NCBI RefSeq assembly: GCF_004345605.1
Contig: NZ_SLVY01000009.1
Span: forward strand, 1 to 64,000
Reading direction: 5' to 3'
DNA: 64,000 nt
From: Rhodococcus sp. SMB37
GTDB taxonomy: Bacteria > Actinomycetota > Actinomycetes > Mycobacteriales > Mycobacteriaceae
Shown: positions 52,864 through 60,438 of the stretch, in pieces
Layout: every line of letters starts with the position of its first letter
Numbering within the stretch: position 1 is the stretch's first letter
Program-made: the position numbers and the translations under genes
The notes under the pieces: generated by a model
Databases searched by the model: none
What the model was told of the DNA's origin: nothing
The model's input: the letters and a program-made list of their open reading frames with translations, nothing else

Positions 52864-52950
52864 AGGTCTCTGTCCGATTCCGGAGACCTGACACTGGGGA
52901 AGTGTGTCAGGGCTACCGTTCCGTACCTGGCGCCGGGGAAGTGCGTCAGG
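52864..52950 (-). ncRNA. Tandem mraW RNA motif, 5' UTR of rsmH
   Basis: On the minus strand two successive hairpins each carry the loop ACTTCCCC. The first has CCTGACGC pairing with GCGCCAGG (one A/C mismatch; 52950-52926). The second has CCTGACAC pairing exactly with GTGTCAGG (52911-52887). A third inverted repeat, AGGTCTC with GAGACCT (52889-52864), overlaps the right arm of the second, so the two cannot form together. The CTTCCCC loop upstream of mraW is the hallmark of the actinobacterial mraW RNA motif. Confidence 0.8.
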
Positions 52951-53003
52951 GCCGGTCCCGGGCAGAGGCCTCACGGCACTCGCCGCGCGGAGCCGAAGAT
53001 CCG

Positions 53004-53435
53004 TCACAATATGTCGCGAAGTACCTCGTCCCTTGCTTCGGAGAAACCCTCCTCGTGTTCGGCCAGGTACGCCGCCCACGACTCGGCGTTCCATATCTCG
53101 AGATAGTTGACGGAACCGATCACCACGCAGTCCTTGGTAAGCCCCGCGTATGCCCGATGCGATGTGGACAGCGTGATGCGCCCTTGCGAATCGGGACGTT
53201 GCTCATCGGTGCTCGCCGCGAGGTTTCGCAGGTACGCGCGCATGTTGGGGTTACTACGGGACGCGGCCGCTGCACGCTCTGCGAGCGCAGCGAACTCATC
53301 GCGCGGGTACACGGTCAGGCTGTGATCCTGCCCTTTGGTGATCATCAGCCCTCCCGCCAATTCGTCTCGATACTTCGCCGGCAGGGTGAGCCGGCCTTTG
53401 TCGTCCAACTTCGGCGTGTAGGTACCGAGGAACAC
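53004..53435 (-). CDS. mraZ: Transcriptional regulator MraZ
   Basis: The 143-residue protein has two AbrB-like halves: [20 protein letters not shown] and [19 protein letters not shown], both with the DxKGR/DxQGR turn, then [16 protein letters not shown]. MraZ forms an octameric ring that binds direct repeats at its own promoter and represses the dcw operon. GTG at 53435 is the start; the frame upstream has no homology. It lies 60 bases after its own operator repeats. Confidence 0.95.
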   Translation of the reverse strand: MFLGTYTPKLDDKGRLTLPAKYRDELAGGLMITKGQDHSLTVYPRDEFAALAERAAAASRSNPNMRAYLRNLAASTDEQRPDSQGRITLSTSHRAYAGLTKDCVVIGSVNYLEIWNAESWAAYLAEHEEGFSEARDEVLRDIL

Positions 53436-53495
53436 CCGGAACCTCCCGCCTTTACCGGACGGACTCTTTAGTCGTGCGGCGGAAACACTCTCGCT

Positions 53496-53531
53496 CCCCG
53501 CCGCGCCCCACAGTACCCCACTTCGCCCCAC
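53496..53531 (-). promoter_or_regulatory. MraZ box, four GTGGGG-type repeats
   Basis: On the minus strand, repeats GTGGGG, GTGGGG, GTGGGG and GCGGGG occur with a regular 10-base period (blocks at 53526-53531, 53516-53521, 53506-53511 and 53496-53501 on the plus strand). MraZ binds three or more TGGGN repeats with 10-base spacing in front of mraZ, so this is the dcw autorepression site. Confidence 0.88.
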
Positions 53532-53814
53532 GAACATCCGAATAACGGGCGCCCGATGGGCGTGTTGTTCATGAAATTCCTGTTCAACCGATGTGGGTGG
53601 AGGTGGGCCATTGCGCGTGCCTGTGACGGGAACCCCGCTCGCGCCCGCGTGTGATGCACACCCGCCCACACCAGGACACCAGGAACCTCAGGTCCACACG
53701 ATCGATGGCGAACACCGGGACAGTGCCGGCGCCGCCTTGTGGGGCAAGGTGGGGAGAAAGTGGGAAGCGGAAAGCCCGGTGGGCCCCCACCCACACAAAC
53801 CGGGGCGCCTCCAC
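53532..53814. other. Gene-free stretch between dcw promoter and terminator
   Basis: This ~280-base stretch contains no convincing gene. It is low in structure apart from scattered CA-rich tracts (CACACCCGCCCACACC-like) and separates the dcw promoter from the upstream DUF3040 gene. Confidence 0.4.
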
Positions 53815-53858
53815 GCACAGTAAGGGCGCGACCCTCATGGGTCGCGCCCTTGCTGTGC
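53815..53858 (-). terminator. Terminator between DUF3040 gene and dcw operon
   Basis: Arms 53815-53834 (GCACAGTAAGGGCGCGACCC) and 53839-53858 pair throughout with a single T/G wobble, with loop TCAT. It lies 55 bases after the DUF3040 stop and would isolate the dcw operon from upstream transcription. Confidence 0.8.
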
Positions 53859-53912
53859 ACTTGCGCACGCTGCGCGCGCGTCGTACGTAGTGCGCGCTAC
53901 GCGCGCATCAGA

Positions 53913-54332
53913 TCACTCTTGTTCGAAGCGACGTCGGAACCGTTCCTCCATCCGGTGCGTGAAGCCGTCCGAAGACTTCTTCCGACCCCGAGTGGAGGAC
54001 TTACCACCCTTTCCGGAATCCGCTCCGCCGGATGCGGTACCCGAAGTGGACCGGCGCCGCCCGTCGACCAGCACGAGAACTCCCGCACCGAACATCACGA
54101 GAAACCCGAGCAGGCTGATGATCGGGAACCCGCCCGGCTTGACCGGTAGGGCAACTCCCGCAATTAGCAATGTCAAACCCAATACGAACAGCGCGCCGGC
54201 CTGCAGCCGTCGTCTGTTCGACGCCATTCCCATTCGCTTTCCGCGAACGGTCGAGGCGAACTTGGGATCCTCAGCATAGAGCGCGCTCTCGATCTGATCG
54301 AGCATGCGCTGCTCGTGCTCGGAGAGTGGCAC
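53913..54332 (-). CDS. DUF3040 membrane protein
   Basis: The 139-residue protein starts VPLSEHEQRMLDQIESALYA, then KFASTVRGKR, the DUF3040 signature, followed by two transmembrane segments (LQAGALFVLGLTLLIAGVAL and ISLLGFLVMFGAGVLVLVD) and a basic, Ser-rich tail (KGGKSSTRGRKKSSDGFTHR). The family is restricted to actinobacteria and lies next to the dcw cluster in mycobacteria. GTG at 54332 is chosen. Function unknown. Confidence 0.88.
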   Translation of the reverse strand: MPLSEHEQRMLDQIESALYAEDPKFASTVRGKRMGMASNRRRLQAGALFVLGLTLLIAGVALPVKPGGFPIISLLGFLVMFGAGVLVLVDGRRRSTSGTASGGADSGKGGKSSTRGRKKSSDGFTHRMEERFRRRFEQE

Positions 54333-54508
54333 GGTACCTCCCCCGGCACTAAACGGTGGCCGCCGGACCCGGTGGGACGAATCCGGCGGGGCGCCGACAT
54401 CACGGCCGCCTGAGTCAATGATACGAGCACATTTCGTCCTGGACCACCAACTACGAAAGTTGGTTCGCTCTCCCACAGCGAAAAATGCCGTTCGGCCAGG
54501 GACCAACG

Positions 54509-54991
54509 TCACATGCGGGGCCCGGTTCCGCTCTCAGCGGACAGGTAGTTCTCGACATCGTGCAGGAAACGCCCGACCTCGTCGTAGAACCTCGATGCAT
54601 CCTCGGCATCGACCACCCGCTGCACCCCGGCCTCGACCGCGGCGCGCGCAGCGGATCGATCGGCGAAGTAGTCGGCCCAGCCGGCGAACGTGTCATCGGC
54701 GCGCATCATCATCACCCAGGCGTTTCGGGTCGCGGGCCGCCGCTTGGGCTGGTGAAACCCTCTCAACTCCGCTGCTGCCACCACCGCACCCGCACCGCGC
54801 AATGCCGCGAGATAGGACAACCGGAATCGCTCGCCGGGAACGTCGGCACCCGCAGCACCGGACAGCAGTTCGTCCGCCTTACGCAACAGAGATGCGGCAC
54901 GCGCCGACGTGGACGGCCCCACACAACTCCCGGGAACCCGCCCTCCGGCAACCCTATGTGATCTTGACCTCGCGGTGTTCGGCGCTGCCAT
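54509..54991 (-). CDS. SAV_6107-type HEPN domain protein
   Basis: The 160-residue protein is helical: ARAASLLRKADELLSGAAGA, GERFRLSYLAALRGAGAVVA, then AWVMMMRADDTFAGWADYFA and DRSAARAAVEAGVQRVVDAE. This is the pattern of the SAV_6107 group of HEPN domains seen beside the DUF3040 gene in actinobacteria. HEPN proteins often act in RNA metabolism or with nucleotidyltransferases, but the R-x4-6-H catalytic motif is not obvious here. ATG at 54991 is provisional. Confidence 0.75.
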   Translation of the reverse strand: MAAPNTARSRSHRVAGGRVPGSCVGPSTSARAASLLRKADELLSGAAGADVPGERFRLSYLAALRGAGAVVAAAELRGFHQPKRRPATRNAWVMMMRADDTFAGWADYFADRSAARAAVEAGVQRVVDAEDASRFYDEVGRFLHDVENYLSAESGTGPRM

Positions 54992-55161
54992 GGCTCGTAC
55001 ACCCTCCTACCCTGCCGCGCTACGGCTCCGGCCCGGAGCATCCGGGGATGTTCGCTTCCCTCGAACATCCCCGGATCACCGGTATCGAACATAAGTTCGA
55101 CGTATTCAATATAGCTGGACCCACCGACACGTCGTCAAGGGAAGGCGGTCTCCGTCCCCAC

Positions 55162-55779
55162 ATGAGCACTGACCCGAATCGGCACGCCCCCACGCCGATA
55201 CTCGTCGACCTCACTCCCGCGGAGTTCCGCACCCACCTGCCCGAACTCCTGTCCGTCTACGTCAGCGCAATGCGATATCCGCGCGGCACCGAACACCACC
55301 GGGCACCGATGTGGTCGGAGCACGCGGACCGCGGCGGCTGGCGGGCCGTTGCGGCGATGATGCCCGGCGAACCCAGCACCATCGTCGGGATCGCCTACGG
55401 CTATCACGGACACCCCCACCAGTGGTGGAATCAGCAGGTGCGTACCGGGATGCGGCACGCGGGAATGTCCCCGGATTCGATCGACGCGCTGCTCCGCGAC
55501 TACTTCGAGCTGACCGAACTGCACGTGCGGCCGGACGCGCAGGGCCACCGCATCGGCGAGGCACTACTCCACAGATTGCTGCGAGAGCGCACCGAGGAAG
55601 CGGTCCTGCTGTCGACACCCGAGGTCGCCGAGGAGGACAACCGCGCGTGGCGTCTCTACCGGCGTTTCGGTTTCCGCGATGTGGTCCGCCGGTTCGTATT
55701 CACCGGGGACGCCCGCCCCTTCGCGGTTCTCGGTCGCGCGCTGCCGGTGGACGCGGACCCGTCCGAAGCACCGACATGA
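55162..55779 (+). CDS. GNAT-family acetyltransferase
   Basis: The 205-residue protein has the GNAT core: ELTELHVRPDAQGHRIGEAL (V-R-x-x-x-Q-G-x-x-I-G acetyl-CoA loop), then LLHRLLRERTEEAVLLSTPE and RAWRLYRRFGFRDVVRRFVF. It matches the position of mycobacterial Rv2170, reported to acetylate lysine or isoniazid. ATG at 55162 is chosen. Its TGA overlaps the crtO ATG by four bases (ATGA), so expression is coupled to the ketolase. Confidence 0.88.
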   Translation: MSTDPNRHAPTPILVDLTPAEFRTHLPELLSVYVSAMRYPRGTEHHRAPMWSEHADRGGWRAVAAMMPGEPSTIVGIAYGYHGHPHQWWNQQVRTGMRHAGMSPDSIDALLRDYFELTELHVRPDAQGHRIGEALLHRLLRERTEEAVLLSTPEVAEEDNRAWRLYRRFGFRDVVRRFVFTGDARPFAVLGRALPVDADPSEAPT

Positions 55780-57383
55780 CGGCCACTGGTGGTTCCGTGC
55801 ACGACGCCGTCGTCGTCGGTTCCGGTCACAACGCACTCGTCTCGGCTTGCTATCTGGCACGGGAAGGCTGGTCCGTCGAGGTGCTCGAACGCGACACCGT
55901 GCTCGGCGGAGCAGTCTCTACCGTTGAGCGATTTCCCGGCTACGCGGTCGACCGCGGTTCGTCGGCGCACATCATGATCCGGCACTCGGGCATCCTCGAG
56001 GAACTCGATCTGGCCTCACACGGCCTGCACTACATCGACTGCGATCCGTGGGCATTCGCTCCACCGCCGGTCCCGAGCAGCCGACCCGGCATCGTCTTCC
56101 ATCGCGACCTCGATCGCACCTGTGCGTCGATCGAGGCGGCGTGCGGGGGTCGCGACGCCGAGGCATACCGCCGGTTCGTGTGCGACTGGGGTCCGCGCAG
56201 CGCCGCAGTCATGAAAACGTTCGCTGCACCACCCACCGCCCGTCATCTCGTCCCGTCGTTCCGGGGACTCGACCTGGGCGGTGGCGCACTCGACATATCG
56301 CGCCGATTCCTCACCTCCGGCGACGCCCTGCTCGACGAGTACTTCGACGACGAACCGCTCAAGGCCGCGCTCGCCTGGTTCGGTGCACAGTCCGGGCCAC
56401 CGATGTCCGAACCCGGCACCGCGCCCATGGTCGGATTCGCCGCACTGATGCATACGCTGCCTCCAGGCCGAGCCGTCGGCGGCAGTGGCGCACTCACCCG
56501 TGCCCTTGCGTCCAGGCTCGCCTCCGACGGAGGAGCCGTGACATGCGGTGACGCCGTAGTGGAGATCCGTCGCACGGGCGAGACCTGGAGGATCCACACC
56601 GAGTCAGGGCGGATCGTCAGCGCCCGTACCGTCATCGCGGGATGCCACATCCTCACGACCCTGGATCTGCTCGAACGGGGCGGATTCGACGCCTCTCGGA
56701 TCGAAGGGTGGCGACGACGCATCCGCGTCGGTCCCGGCATCGGTATGGTGCTCCGGCTCGGAACCGACTTGCTCCCCCGCTATCGCGGCGCGCCCGGCGA
56801 CGGCGGCGACACCACCGGTCTGCAACTGCTCGTCGACGACCGCGCCCAGCTCCGTCTCGCGCACGGCGCGGCACTCGCCGGTGAGTTGCCGCCGACGCCC
56901 GCGGTCCTGGCGATGAGTTTCTCCGCGCTCGACCCGTCGATCGCACCGCCCGGCGAGCACCAGATCACCCTGTGGTCTCAGTGGCATCCCTACCGGCTCA
57001 GCGATGGACGTCGCTGGGTATCGGAAGCGGCCGCGGAAGCCGACCGGATCATCGCCGAGATGGAGAGCCGGGCGCCCGGCTTCGCTGCGGGTATCCGCCA
57101 TGTGCACACGCAGACGCCCGAAGACATCGAACGAGAAATGGGCTTGATCGGCGGCAACGTCATGCATGTGGAGATGACACTCGACCAGATGTTCTTCTGG
57201 CGTCCCGTCCCCGAACTGTCCGGCTACCGGGTGCCGGGTGCGTCCGGCCTGTACCTCACGGGCGCGTCGATGCATCCCGGAGGCGGCGTGTCCGGGTCGA
57301 GCGGTCGTAGCGCCGCACGTGTCGCGCTCGGCGACACCGGTGGTGGCCTGCTACGCCGCGCCCTCGGCAGGCTCTCACGGTGA
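55776..57383 (+). CDS. crtO: CrtO-type beta-carotene ketolase
   Basis: CrtO introduces 4-keto groups into beta-carotene or related carotenoids. The 535-residue flavoprotein is very like the Rhodococcus erythropolis enzyme as I recall it: FAD loop DAVVVGSGHNALVSACYLAR, LGGAVSTVERFPGY, WFGAQSGPPMSEPGTAPMVG, RAVGGSGALTRALASRLASD, GGNVMHVEMTLDQMFFWRP and the C-terminal FAD site GLYLTGASMHPGGGVSGSSG. It is homologous to CrtI desaturases but lacks their sequence at several loops. It overlaps the GNAT gene and ends against the LppM frame. Assigned from recalled similarity, without an alignment. Confidence 0.88.
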   Translation: MTATGGSVHDAVVVGSGHNALVSACYLAREGWSVEVLERDTVLGGAVSTVERFPGYAVDRGSSAHIMIRHSGILEELDLASHGLHYIDCDPWAFAPPPVPSSRPGIVFHRDLDRTCASIEAACGGRDAEAYRRFVCDWGPRSAAVMKTFAAPPTARHLVPSFRGLDLGGGALDISRRFLTSGDALLDEYFDDEPLKAALAWFGAQSGPPMSEPGTAPMVGFAALMHTLPPGRAVGGSGALTRALASRLASDGGAVTCGDAVVEIRRTGETWRIHTESGRIVSARTVIAGCHILTTLDLLERGGFDASRIEGWRRRIRVGPGIGMVLRLGTDLLPRYRGAPGDGGDTTGLQLLVDDRAQLRLAHGAALAGELPPTPAVLAMSFSALDPSIAPPGEHQITLWSQWHPYRLSDGRRWVSEAAAEADRIIAEMESRAPGFAAGIRHVHTQTPEDIEREMGLIGGNVMHVEMTLDQMFFWRPVPELSGYRVPGASGLYLTGASMHPGGGVSGSSGRSAARVALGDTGGGLLRRALGRLSR

Positions 57384-57460
57384 CCCCTGCAGGTCCGGCG
57401 ACGCGCCGGATCGGACCCGGTGGTCCGACCGCAGGACACCGGCCTGGCACCATATCCTTT

Positions 57461-58174
57461 GTGCCACCGTCCTCCACATCTGTTCGTCCCACAGTCATCC
57501 GTCGCCGGGTCATCGCCGCGCTCGGGCTGCTGGTCCTGCTGGTTCCCGCTCTCACCGGATGCCTTCGCGTGCAGACATCGATGGGAATCTCGTCCGACGA
57601 TCGGGTCTCCGGCCAGATCGTCGCGGCGACGATCCCCATCGACGAGAACGACAAGGGTCCCGAACTCACCGTTCCCTCGGCTCTGGCCGGGAAAGTGCGC
57701 GTTCAGGAATACGCACAGGACGGGTACGTCGGAAGCCAGGTCTTCTTCAGCAACCTGACCTTCGGTGACGTGCAACAACTTGCGACCATGTCCGATCAGA
57801 GCGCCGGATCCTTCCAGCTCTCGCTACAACGTGCGGGTGACCTCGTTTCGCTCACCGGACGGGTCGATCTCGAAGCGGCGCCCGAACGCGGCACCGACGT
57901 CCAGTTCACCATCGCCTTCCCCGCGCGTGTGGCCACCACGAACGGCGACCGCGAGTCCGATTCGATCGTCTCCTGGAAATTGCCGGCGGGCGAGGTGAGC
58001 ACGCTCCGCGCAGAAGTGCGTTACTCCGACCCCAACACCCGCGGATTCGCGGGCTGGGCGGGAATCGTGGCGGGTGGCGCCATGGCCGTAACGCTGTTGA
58101 TCGGCGCATTGGCCTGGTTCACGCGCAACCCCACTCCCGCACGAACACCATCGAACGGTCGTCCCGGATCCTGA
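57461..58174 (+). CDS. lppM: Lipoprotein LppM (DUF3153)
   Basis: The 237-residue protein has an Arg-rich n-region, a hydrophobic LGLLVLLVPALTG and the lipobox ALTG-C, then a strand-rich domain with LRVQTSMGISSDDRVSGQIV, PSALAGKVRVQEYAQDGYVG and a C-terminal transmembrane segment (GIVAGGAMAVTLLIGALAWF). This matches LppM of mycobacteria, which binds phosphatidylinositol mannosides and affects phagosome trafficking. GTG at 57461 gives a normal signal length; a GTG at 57380 overlapping crtO would make the leader too long. It is 78 bases after crtO. Confidence 0.85.
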   Translation: MPPSSTSVRPTVIRRRVIAALGLLVLLVPALTGCLRVQTSMGISSDDRVSGQIVAATIPIDENDKGPELTVPSALAGKVRVQEYAQDGYVGSQVFFSNLTFGDVQQLATMSDQSAGSFQLSLQRAGDLVSLTGRVDLEAAPERGTDVQFTIAFPARVATTNGDRESDSIVSWKLPAGEVSTLRAEVRYSDPNTRGFAGWAGIVAGGAMAVTLLIGALAWFTRNPTPARTPSNGRPGS

Positions 58175-58201
58175 CCTGCGTGGCGCCCGCTGCCACGGCC
58201 G

Positions 58202-59179
58202 TCAGGCCGGTTGCGCAGCAGGTGCCGGCATCTCGATCCCGAGGCGCGTGAGGACCTCGCTGGTCGCCCTCGCGAAGTTCAGTGTGATGAAGTGCAGGCA
58301 AGGAGCACCTTCCGAGATGAGGCGTTCGCACATCTCGGTGGCCACATCGATGCCAACCTCGCGCACAGCTGCCCGGTTCTCCTCCGGGCCGCCGCCGGCT
58401 GCCCGAACCAGTCGCTCCTCGAGCGCCGCGGGGAGCTTCGATCCGGACAGCTCCAAACTCCGGCGCGCCGATCGCAGCGACGTGATCGGCATGATCTCGG
58501 GGATGATCGGCTTCGCGGCCTGCTCTGCGTCGAACGCGGCAACGCGGTCGCGCAACCTCAGATAGTGCTCCACGTCGAAGAACATCTGGGTAATGGAATA
58601 CTCGGCACCCGCGCGGAGCTTGTTCACCATGAATCGGGTGTCGTGGTCGAGGTCCGGTGAACGGTGGTGCCCTTCCGGGAACGAAGCCACCCCGACGTGG
58701 AAGTCACCCAGATCTCGCACGAGCCGCACCAATTCGTCGGCGTGCGCGAGCCCTCCGGGATGCTGTTCCCACTCACCGAGCGGATTGCCGGGCGGGTCGC
58801 CGCGCAGCGCCAGGATATTCGTGATGCCGCGATCAGCGTAGGCACCGACCATCGCACGGAGTTCGTCGATGCTGTGGCCGACCGCGGTGAGATGCGCCAC
58901 CGGCAACAGGGTCGTCGCTTCTGCAAGCTCGCCGGTCACGCGGACCGTACGGTCCCGTGTGGAGCCGCCCGCTCCGTACGTCATCGAGACGAACGCGGGA
59001 CCGAGCCGCTCGAACACCCGGACGGCTCGCCACAGGCGCGCCTCGGCGTCCGCGTCGCGGGGCGGAGAGAACTCGACGGAGAACGGAATCCGCCTGCCGC
59101 GCGGATCGCCGAGGCGATCCACGATCGACGGCGTACGCGAGTCACCATCCTGCTGGACTCGCTCGGCGCCGCCGGTCAC
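58202..59179 (-). CDS. metF: 5,10-Methylenetetrahydrofolate reductase
   Basis: MetF reduces 5,10-methylene-THF to 5-methyl-THF for methionine synthesis. The protein has the canonical MetF barrel: PFSVEFSPPRDADAEARLWR, FVSMTYGAGGSTRDRTV, AHLTAVGHSIDELRAMVGAY, ILALRGDPPGNP, YSITQMFFDVEHYLRLRDRV and CLHFITLNFARATSEVLTRL. The start at GTG 59179 (325 residues) fits the -10 at 59227; GTG 59122 (306 residues) is the main alternative. It is divergent from idsA, so the two share an intergenic promoter region. Confidence 0.94.
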   Translation of the reverse strand: MTGGAERVQQDGDSRTPSIVDRLGDPRGRRIPFSVEFSPPRDADAEARLWRAVRVFERLGPAFVSMTYGAGGSTRDRTVRVTGELAEATTLLPVAHLTAVGHSIDELRAMVGAYADRGITNILALRGDPPGNPLGEWEQHPGGLAHADELVRLVRDLGDFHVGVASFPEGHHRSPDLDHDTRFMVNKLRAGAEYSITQMFFDVEHYLRLRDRVAAFDAEQAAKPIIPEIMPITSLRSARRSLELSGSKLPAALEERLVRAAGGGPEENRAAVREVGIDVATEMCERLISEGAPCLHFITLNFARATSEVLTRLGIEMPAPAAQPA

Positions 59180-59221
59180 CGCGCTTTCACTGGTCCCCCT
59201 GAAATCGACTACCACGCGTCC

Positions 59222-59227
59222 AGCATA
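59222..59227 (-). promoter_or_regulatory. Candidate -10 element for metF
   Basis: TATGCT on the minus strand matches TANNNT and lies about 45 bases before the GTG at 59179, supporting that start rather than 59122. Confidence 0.4.
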
Positions 59228-59276
59228 GGGTGCGCCGACCAGCAACCGGCCACCGGCGACGACGAAGGGCGCCGGA

Positions 59277-59282
59277 TAGGCT
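59277..59282 (+). promoter_or_regulatory. Candidate -10 element for idsA
   Basis: TAGGCT matches TANNNT and lies about 60 bases before the idsA start. The -35 region is not recognisable. Confidence 0.4.
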
Positions 59283-59343
59283 TGGTGTCGGTGCCGCGCG
59301 ACCCGTCGCGCGACACTCGACGCATTCGACCAGGAGGAATCCC

Positions 59344-60438
59344 CTGTCCACCGGACCCGCACCCGTGCCCACCGCCCCGCTCCCTGAACTCGTCGAAGGC
59401 GCGCTGCGGGAGTTCTTCGACTCCAAGGCCCCCATCGTGGAGACCGTCGGTGGAGGTTACCCAGAGGCGGTCGCCGCGCTCGAGTCGTTCGTTCTCCGCG
59501 GAGGTAAGCGAATTCGCCCGTCGTTCGCGTGGTCCGGATGGCTCGGTGCCGGCGGGGATCCGACGCGGCCGCACGCAGACGCGGTGTTACGGGCGTGCGC
59601 GGCACTCGAGCTGGTACAGGCGGGTGCGCTGATCCACGACGACATCATCGATGCGTCCACCACGCGTCGCGGCTTCCCCACCGTGCACGTCGACTTCGCC
59701 GGGTTGCACCGCGACAACGGGTGGCGCGGCGCGGCGGCGGAGTTCGGGCAGGCCGTCGCGATCCTGCTCGGCGATCTCGCGTTGGTGTGGGCTGACGACA
59801 TGGTCCGCGAAGCCGGACTCGACAGCGCAGCGGCGATGCGGCTCGGTCCCGTCTGGTCGGCCATGCGCACCGAGGTCCTCGGTGGCCAGTATCTCGACAT
59901 TGCGGGTGAGGTCGCCGCGGACGAGTCGGTCGAGGCGGCGGCCCGCGTCAACCGGTTCAAGACTGCCGCCTACACGATCGAGCGTCCCCTGCATCTCGGT
60001 GCAGTTCTGGCCGGCGCAGACGAGCAGTTGATCGACGCGTACCGCCGGTTCGGCACCGACATCGGCCTTGCGTTCCAGCTGCGTGACGACCTCCTCGGCG
60101 TCTTCGGCGATCCGGACGTGACCGGAAAACCGTCCGGCGACGACCTGCGCGCAGGCAAACGCACCGTGCTGTACGCGCTGGCGCTGGAAGCCGCGGATTC
60201 CGACAACCCGGTCGCCGCGACCACCCTGCGGAAGGCAATCGGCACGGACCTCGACGATGAGCAGGTCGAGCAGATCCGCGATCTGCTCGTCGAGGTCGGC
60301 GCAGTCGACAAGGTCGAGCAGCAGATCACCGGCCTCACCGAGCGGGCGTTCGCCACCCTCGAGTCCTCGGGCACGACCGACGAGGGCGCAGCGCTCCTGC
60401 GTGAGGCGGCGTTGGCCGCGACGCGGCGCGCGGCCTGA
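59344..60438 (+). CDS. idsA: Polyprenyl diphosphate synthase (GGPP synthase type)
   Basis: The enzyme condenses IPP with allylic diphosphates to C20 (or similar) chains for carotenoids and other isoprenoids. The first Asp-rich motif is in QAGALIHDDIIDASTTRRG (DDxxD) and the second in AFQLRDDLLGVFGD; VLRGGKRIRPSFAWSGW carries the IPP-binding basic residues. About 364 residues. No ATG, GTG or TTG sits at the right distance from the perfect AGGAGGA site at 59332-59338; CTG at 59344 does. GTG at 59365 (357 residues) is the alternative. It overlaps crtI by one base. Confidence 0.92.
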   Translation: MSTGPAPVPTAPLPELVEGALREFFDSKAPIVETVGGGYPEAVAALESFVLRGGKRIRPSFAWSGWLGAGGDPTRPHADAVLRACAALELVQAGALIHDDIIDASTTRRGFPTVHVDFAGLHRDNGWRGAAAEFGQAVAILLGDLALVWADDMVREAGLDSAAAMRLGPVWSAMRTEVLGGQYLDIAGEVAADESVEAAARVNRFKTAAYTIERPLHLGAVLAGADEQLIDAYRRFGTDIGLAFQLRDDLLGVFGDPDVTGKPSGDDLRAGKRTVLYALALEAADSDNPVAATTLRKAIGTDLDDEQVEQIRDLLVEVGAVDKVEQQITGLTERAFATLESSGTTDEGAALLREAALAATRRAA

